In this document: positions 57,916 through 64,000 of the stretch, in pieces
How positions within the stretch are numbered: the stretch's first letter is position 1
Layout of the letters: each line of letters opens with the position of its first letter
NCBI RefSeq assembly: GCF_041146395.1
Contig: NC_091001.1
Coordinates: forward strand, 101,578,965 to 101,642,964
Source: Eulemur rufifrons
Lineage: Eukaryota; Chordata; Mammalia; Primates; Lemuridae
Length of the DNA: 64,000 nucleotides
Reading direction: 5' to 3'
Notes under the pieces: model-generated
The model's input: only the letters and a program-made list of their open reading frames with translations
The model's database searches: none
What the model was told of the DNA's origin: nothing
Program-made: the position numbers and the translations under genes

Positions 57916-58272
57916 TGCTATGATTTAAATATTTGTCCCTTTCCAAACTCAGGTTGAAACCTAATTGCCATTGTGACAGAATTATGAAGTGATTAGGCCA
58001 TGAGGATTCTGCCCCCATGAATGAATTAATGCCATTGTCACCAGAGTGGGTTCCTTATAAAAGGACCAGTTTACTCTGTTTAGCCTCTCTTTGCCCTTCT
58101 GCATATGATGCTTTCTGCCACGTGATGTCACAGCAAGAAGTTCCTCACCAGATGCTGTCACCTTGATATTGGACTTCCCGGCCATCAGAACTGGGAGCCA
58201 ATACATTTCTGTTTATCACACACCACCCAGTCTACGGTATTCTGTTACAGCAGCACAAAATGGACCAAGATG
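57916..58272 (+). mobile_element. Solo LTR, MaLR (MST-type)
   Basis: It starts TGCTATGATTTAAATATTTG and ends near 'CACAAAATGGACCAAGATG'. Inside are 'TGAAGTGATTAGGCCATGAG', 'CACCAGAGTGGGTTCCTTATA' and 'CTGGGAGCCAATACATTTCT'. Both ends and the order fit MST LTRs. It is a sister copy of 28174-28543. Confidence 0.88.
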
Positions 58273-58275
58273 GTA

Positions 58276-58900
58276 CCAGAAACTCATTGTGAGCATCCCA
58301 CAGGCACTCAGTCAAGATATCCTCAAGCTAAATGTCTTTTCCTCATTCTCCTTCTCTGACAAACTTCCTATATTCCCTACCTTAGTGAGCGGCATTGTCA
58401 TTCATCCAGTTGTCCCAGGTTTCAAGTAAACTGGAACGTTCATTCAAGCCACCCTTTTTCCTCTCTCCTGTGACCACGCTAAGGGCCTGTCACCTCTTCC
58501 CCTCATCCCTGTCTCCTCTGGAGCCTTGTTTCAGGCAACCATCCGTCCCCACCTGCCCTGCTGCCACACTGGCGTCTCTTCTCTATTTCTGCATCTCTTC
58601 AGTCCAGCCCTCATTTCTGACAATGATATTTTTAAAAACAAATTCTAAGCCCACGACTTCTCCTCTTAGAACCTTGAGGGACTTCTGATCACTCTGAAGA
58701 ACATAACTTCTTTACAAGGTGTTCCAGGGCTTTCTCCATCTCACTCCCCATCCACGCCCCTTCAGTTTTGTCTTTTTCTACTCCGCCACCTGCACCCAGA
58801 TTTCAGCTGAAGCGCATTCCTCGTCATTCTGCAACTCTCAGACACATCCTGCCCTTTTCCCTCTCTGCTGACTTCTGCACATGGCAGGGCCCGGGCCTTC
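58276..58900 (+). mobile_element. L2 LINE, RT end and 3' region
   Basis: 'CCTATATTCCCTACCTTAGT' and 'GTCATTCATCCAGTTGTCCC' belong to the L2 ORF2 C-terminal segment. 'GAACCTTGAGGGACTTCTGA' and 'AAGAACATAACTTCTTTACA' match the segment that normally reads 'cttcaatggctcccc...aaactccttaac'. About 600 bases of L2 are present in order. The 97-codon frame (58395-58688) lies in it and is not a gene. Confidence 0.7.
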
Positions 58901-60210
58901 CTCCACTGAGGCCTGGCCCAGGCCCTCTGTCCAGACTGAGCCAGTCCTGCCTCTCCAGGAAGGCAGCTGAGGCGCAGAGAGACTGAGTAACGTGCTCAGT
59001 CCTAACCAGCCCGCACTGGCTTTTCTCACTGAGGACCTTGACCTGGTGAGAGTTTTCCATTTTTGGTTTATTTGCTTGTTTGTGTGGTGACTTCTCAGAG
59101 AAGTAACAGGGGCTGGGGCTTATGGTCTATTAACCACCAGGATGCCTTATGAAGGGAGGAAGGGAAAACTGGGCGGGAATAAGTGGACCCTTCGTCAGTT
59201 TGAAACAGGTGAGAATAAGAGAAAAAAGGAAAAACTCCCCCTGAAATGGTGGACTAGTCCCCAAATTTAAAACATTAATTTATAATGATAATCCCCCAAG
59301 AAAAATATCCACTTTGGCAAGTGGTTTCCAAACTGGGATGGCTGATGGATGGCGAGGGAGCAACTGCTGAGATGAGGTATGACGCTGTCCACGGAGAAGA
59401 GGAGCAGGTGACGGTGAGTTATGGGCTCTGAGTCCACCTGGGACCGCGAGTAAATAACGAAGTGCCAGAGCGCGGCTGCAGATGGTTTGCGTAGTGAGTG
59501 TGACCAGGGCTCCGCGGAGGAGCTGCAGGCTGGTAATGCAAACAGGGCCTGCCTCTTCATGTCGTAGCAACCCACGGACCTGCCAGAGTCCATCTCCTGG
59601 GCGTGTCGGTGGCCCTTGCACAAAAGCAGACCTCTGTGGAATCAACTGTTACCAAAATTTGGAGGCCGTGTCACATCCTGGCTAAAGCCCACTGCTTCCC
59701 GGAAGATGATTATTGATAATTTTAGGAAAATCTCAGTCAGGCTCACTAAGAGGGGCCTCTGATGGCCTGTGCCATCCCTGGATCAGTGGTGCAACCATCC
59801 GGCTGAAGACCTGTGAGCGTTTCCCTTGGCTCGTGTCTGTAAAGCCAGCACCTCTAAATTCCAAGGGCTTGACAGCCTGGAGTGACCACTCCTCCCTGGT
59901 GTCACCTGGCGTGCAGGAAGCCTGCAGGGCAGCATTTTCCAGGTTGGAGTGGGAAATGGGAGAGGGATGGAACACAGGCAGTGGACCGCTGCCTGGGAAC
60001 TGCAGGGCACACGAACCCTTCAAAGTTCCATAGTGACATCATCGACTTTCAGATGAGCATATGTCTGAGGATGAAGTGCAAATACTCTCATTACAGTAGG
60101 GGGATGAAGCTTTCCGATTTGTTCTTTTATTTGCAAGCCACTTTTGAGAACTTATTATTACCTAGAAGATCAAAAAAGGAATATAGATATTTTCTGCCCT
60201 TAAGAATCAC
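58901..60210. other. No recognised gene; GC-richer DNA
   Basis: Frames of 96-121 codons overlap in both directions at 59267-59645 and 59713-60232. None has a recognisable domain. CpG is slightly raised around 59440-59610 but there is no island. Confidence 0.4.
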
Positions 60211-60214
60211 TGGA

Positions 60215-60560
60215 GCAACTCACATTTCCTAAGCACATTCTAGTCACAAGGTGCGGCATGCAGGGACACAGAGACGAAAGTTGCCATCTCCTATTAAGTG
60301 CTCACAATCTAGCCAGAGAGACAGATTTAAAAAAATATGTATCTTGGTAGAGGTGATTTTAAGAACCCAGTGGATCTGCCATGGAGGGACGTTCAATGGC
60401 TGAAGCAGAGGGTGGGGTGAGGAAGTGACAAGGGAAGAAGCTGGCAGTGCCACCTAAAGTGGCCTCATGGGGACTGCATGCTGAAGACCCATAGAGCCCT
60501 GGGTGGTTCTAGGGCATGACACATCATTTGTCAGCTAGGTGGAGGATGGGGAGGAAGGTG
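60215..60560 (-). mobile_element. L2 LINE 3' region
   Basis: 'AAGTGCTCACAATCTAGCCA' and 'GAGAGACAGATTTAAAAAAA' match the reversed L2 segments 'agctcacagtctag' and 'gagagacagac'. The copy is diverged. Confidence 0.5.
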
Positions 60561-61599
60561 AGACCAGAAAACCAGGGAAAACAGGAATAAAGAAAATATG
60601 CGCCCATGTTTCCTTTTCTTGTGTTCTAGACTTTCCATCTCTAGCAATTACAGAGATCAGAGCAAATAAATTAATTTCCAACAACCGCCACGAGTGACTT
60701 AAAAGTCAAATGGCTCGTCCATCCGTGGATTTCCCAGGCTGACTTCCCCAGGATCGGAGGCCCATCTGCTTCCCTTGGTGAGCAAGGCAGGATGAACCTT
60801 GCTGTACCGTCCCTTGGGCAATTTGTGCCCTGGCTCCTAGGTCCTGGGGTGGGGAGACGGCCCAGGTCACCAAGGGTCTCTCCACGCCACAAGGCAGGGG
60901 CCGCAGGGGCTGGCTACTCCTGTGCTGGCATGGGCTTTTATTTTTCTCAGGCTGAATTACTGGAGAAGTGGTTGAAATCAGAAGCAAAATGCCACATTGT
61001 ACGCCCACTGAAGTCTGGGCTCGAGGGAAAGGGAAATGATTGCCAGAGCGTTCGCTGTTCCCAATCCACTCCTGGGCCTTAAGCTGTCTTGAACAGAGTT
61101 GCCAAACAGCTTGGTGGAGCCTGGCCTCCGGGTGGGTGTGGGCAGGGAGGGAGGGGAGGGGAAGCTGGCTCCCCACCTCGGTCCTTCTGCAGAGGCAGCT
61201 CCCTTTTCGCAAGGCTCCGGTGTCCTCCACGGCAGGGTGAGTCTTTGACTTTGCATGAGAACTTGCTGTCAGATACGCCACTTGACTGTGTATATGCAAA
61301 TAAAAGGTTGTCTAAACTGACTTGGAATTTTTAATCTTTCACTTGTTATTTTAGCTAAGAGTTTCTTGGTGAGATCAAATCCAGTGGTAAAGCCTTAGAA
61401 AGGAATTATCTTATTGTAGAAGAATAATAGCATCTCTCTGTGGACTTCTGGGTGGTGCTCTGGGTTTTTGTGTGGAAAAAGGTGATAATTTAAACATCTG
61501 GCATTGACAGATACTGTGGAAAGAGCAGAGTCTGGGGCTTCTAATTCAGAGTGTTGTTATCCTGTGCAGATCCCTTGGCTCCCTCGGTCTTGCTGGCCC
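60561..61599. other. No recognised gene; contains the longest open frame of the window
   Basis: A minus-strand frame of 197 codons (61299-60706) crosses GC-rich DNA. Other open frames overlap it on both strands (60671-60892, 60978-61256 minus; 60792-61082, 61040-61240, 61089-61334 plus). The product lacks a domain, signal or coherent composition that I recognise. Low stop density of GC-rich DNA explains it best. Confidence 0.45.
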
Positions 61600-61745
61600 C
61601 AGGGGTCATCCTTCCAGTGAGTCGCCTTTTAGATTTTACAGTTGGGCAGACCGAGGCCCCAAGGAAGAACTGAAAACACTTATGCATGGTCTCAGTCTCA
61701 GAGTGAGTAGATGGCAGAGCCGTGAGCAAGCTCTCACCTTCCCTG
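61600..61745 (+). mobile_element. MIR SINE 3' fragment
   Basis: 'TTTTACAGTTGGGCAGACCG', 'AGTAGATGGCAGAGCCGTGA' and 'GCAAGCTCTCACCTTCCCTG' follow the MIR 3' half. Confidence 0.55.
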
Positions 61746-62549
61746 CTCTGTAATGAAGTCATGTGGGTCTCACCACGGCCAGTGTGTGTGCTTTGCCTTG
61801 GGCAGTGTGAGTGGCCACCGCAAGGTCTGAGGTCGTCATGGTTTCCCCTCTCATGTGAGTGCTGGCGTGAGGCTGAGCTGTAGCTGATGAAAACAGAGCA
61901 GTGTTGAAGAGCGAGACAGCAGCCTCTGGCTTTTCCACTGTGCAATGATAGCACAGGACGAGGGGCCGGGGAAGACACAGGGCGGAGAGGAGTGGCCGGC
62001 GAGGGGTCCGCTTTTGCCCTTGAAGAGCGAGTAAAGAGTCAGTTCCTACAATGTGTCTGTGTGCTTCTGTCGTCCGCTTTTTAAACATGCAGGGCTTTGT
62101 CTGAGACCTTGGCAGGACAGTAAGTTTTTTAAAGATGACCACAGTGATCTAAGCTGATTTATGACTTGGTGTCTTGAAAAGCACACACCCAGAGTCACGC
62201 TTGGTGCATTGCAGAGGGATACGGTGGTCTCCAGCCAACAGAGGGTGTAGTTGGTGGTGTAGACCACTCACTCCTCAGGCACCCACTCAGCAGTGTGGGT
62301 GAGGACAGCAGAAGCCCTCAGCCCTCTCGCTAGTTCCTGTGTTCTCTGGCATTTTCCATCGGGAAGGAAAGGGAAAGAAGTTGGTACATTTAGGGCAAAA
62401 TTGAAGTGGGAAGATAAAATGCTATTTGTTACTTCACATGAATAAAAAAAACGAGTCTTCAGGAATAGAGTTCAAAGTGTAATTATCTTACTGCTTGACC
62501 TTTTTCTGTTTAAATTTTAATTTTTAAGCATTATGTAGTTTGGTGATAA
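61746..62549. other. No recognised feature
   Basis: GC-richer to 62350, then AT-rich. Frames at 61541-61978 (145 codons) and 61759-62142 (127 codons), both minus, overlap in different phases and look like chance. Confidence 0.4.
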
Positions 62550-62790
62550 CAGTAATAGCAGATAGTAATAAAACCTTAAGTACCACTCTTCTAAGTGCTT
62601 CAAGTTATTAACTGATTTAAGCCTTGTAACAACCCTGCAGGAATTATTATTATTATGGTTTGAAAGGGGAAATCAAGGCACAGAGAGACCCAAGTTGATA
62701 GAGTTGGCAAGTGTTGGAGCTGAAATCCAAATCCAGGCAGTTTGGCTCCAGGTTTGGGCTTGTAAGCACCATGTCACACTGCTTCTCTGA
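62550..62790 (+). mobile_element. MIR SINE, nearly complete
   Basis: 'AGTACCACTCTTCTAAGTGC', 'TTATTAACTGATTTAAGCCT', 'TGTAACAACCCTGCAGGAAT', 'AATCAAGGCACAGAGAGACC' and 'TTTGGCTCCAGGTTTGGGCT' are the MIR segments in order. Confidence 0.85.
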
Positions 62791-63873
62791 AAAGCAAGTA
62801 ACAATATAAATCTTATAATAAAAAAGTAGCAGTCCCTTGTTCCACTTGTCTCCACCCTTGATTTTCTATTCTCCAGAAGTAGCCACTCGTAATACTTACT
62901 GTTGTGTCTTCTGGCATTTATTTCCAAATATGTTTATCCTGTCTTTTGTCTTGATTTTTTAAATTTTAGACATTATTTATTGACTTCGTTCTATGAAAGA
63001 TGAAGGTTTGATTCTCTTATATCATCCTCTGCTATTGCCCTAAACTATACACATCCCCACTACTCCTTTATAATTAACAGCACCATTTTTAGTTAAATCA
63101 ATATTCAATGTCTTGCATTACATAATCGTGTAAATATTATTCAAAGATGAACCATGAAATATGAGATTACTCCATCTTTCATTACAACTTTTTGCAGCCA
63201 ATAATTCCTTCCTTTGTTTCATATTTTTATCTGTATAGCTAACATTAATTCCTCCACAGCTTTCCTTACAGAGCTAATAAACACTTCTCAATATGAACAG
63301 ATATTTCAGGCAATCTTTTGGGTTTTGTTTTCTCTTAGATTTATTCCTCCTGGAGCCATCTGTCCTGTCCTTCCATGCCAGTCAAGATTGTTTATGTTCT
63401 AGGACTGGTGCATCGCTGATACTGTAAAATTTGTCTTCCCTTTTATCCTGGGAATTTCCTTCATCTGTCTCCTAAGTTGGATTCCTGGTCTTCTGGATCT
63501 CATGTCTTCCTCTTTCTGAGTTTAGACTCTCATATTGGGGGATTATATCTTCCAGCAGCCCTCTGAGAAAAAAGCACATGGAAGAAAAAAAGTTTTTAAG
63601 ACGTAGCATGTCTGAAATGTCTTTATTCTACTCTCATATTTGCTTGTGGTTTGGGTAGAGATTGGTATGGCAGCAGGTGTCTCTGAAATAGAGAGTTTTT
63701 ATGATACAATTGCGTTGGTTAAAGGAGACGTGTTTAGGTTGAAGCAGGGACCTGTCTTTCTCTGTTGCATCCTTATAGCAAGGCCAGGGAGCTCTAGCCC
63801 AGGAAATACAGATAAAGCTTCCCAATTGGGCAATCAAGGGCTGGTTCTAACCCTTTTTTCCCTCTGATCTTAT
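62791..63873. other. Possible ancient repeat, unassigned
   Basis: 'CATGTCTGAAATGTCTTTAT' near 63607 resembles a sequence found in several old mammalian repeats. The T-rich surroundings also have an old-repeat feel, but I cannot name a family or place boundaries. Confidence 0.3.
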
Positions 63874-64000
63874 TGTCTTAGTTTCCTTTGGCTGCTGTAA
63901 CAAATTGCTACAAACTTGATTGTTTAAAAAAACACAAATTTATTCTCTTACAATTGTAGAGGTCAGAAGTCTAAAATCAGCTTCACTGTGCTAAAGTCAG
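63874..64000 (-). mobile_element. MaLR (MLT1-type) LTR, cut by the window end
   Basis: 'CTTAGTTTCCTTTGGCTGCT' and 'CACAAATTTATTCTCTTACA' followed by 'GAGGTCAGAAGTCTAAAATC' are the reversed end of an MLT1 LTR. The rest lies beyond position 64000. Confidence 0.85.

Noticed and set aside
60706..61299. 197-codon open frame on minus, the longest in the window
   Set aside because: It lies in GC-rich DNA where several frames on both strands are open together. The product shows no domain, signal peptide or recognisable relative, and no promoter or splice context supports it.

Overview
The window looks like mammalian nuclear DNA from a non-coding region. It is most likely from a strepsirrhine primate, probably a lemur. 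Two observations support this. An Alu dimer at 28601-28957 carries the extra TA-rich block in the middle linker that I know from lemur Alus. Two L1 3' tails (11851-12490 on minus, 47563-47909 on plus) have the strepsirrhine-type end, with an AACATTTGTACMCC-like stretch just before the A-tail. Old pan-mammalian repeats (L2, MIR, MaLR LTRs, hAT fossils, a CR1/L3 piece) fill much of the rest. Species, chromosome and neighbouring genes cannot be read from the sequence.

I find no protein-coding gene, no convincing exon and no functional RNA gene. The open frames are short and lie in low-complexity, GC-richer or transposon-derived DNA. The protein-like stretches I recognise are all transposon remnants: a decayed mariner transposase (30626-31640, plus), an L1 ORF1 C-terminal half (12796-13314, minus) and L1 ORF2 pieces (23690-24990 plus; 12038-12310 minus; 25516-25655 minus). 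The region could be intergenic or part of a long intron.

Layout: 1-5 kb is AT-rich with a 200-bp palindromic DNA transposon at 1647-1846. 5-7 kb is an ancient L1M/HAL1 copy. 7-9 kb has MIR and L2 fragments. 11.8-13.6 kb is a minus-strand L1 mosaic that joins an ORF2 end to ORF1 with almost no ORF2 between. 14-22 kb is rich in L2 and MIR and has a terminal-inverted-repeat element at 21891-22094. 23.7-25.7 kb has two L1 pieces in opposite orientation that may be one element split by an inversion. 28-36 kb has an MST LTR, the lemur-type Alu, a complete but dead 1,289-bp mariner, an MLT1 LTR, an L1 3' end interrupted by a (CA)n-C15 tract, and a second Alu with a perfect 14-bp target duplication. 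38-48 kb has CR1/L3, MLT1, L2, MER20-like and MIR fragments, a 53-bp near-perfect palindrome, and a young truncated L1 with a perfect 14-bp target duplication. 50-64 kb has an L1M/HAL1 copy, L2, MIR, hAT and MER20 fossils, an MST LTR, and an MLT1 LTR cut by the window end.

Repeat family names come from memory of consensus sequences, not from a search. Boundaries without a visible target duplication or terminal repeat are approximate, commonly to tens of bases. I see no credible new biological system. The items most worth a second look are the complete mariner fossil, the L1 mosaics and the palindromes.
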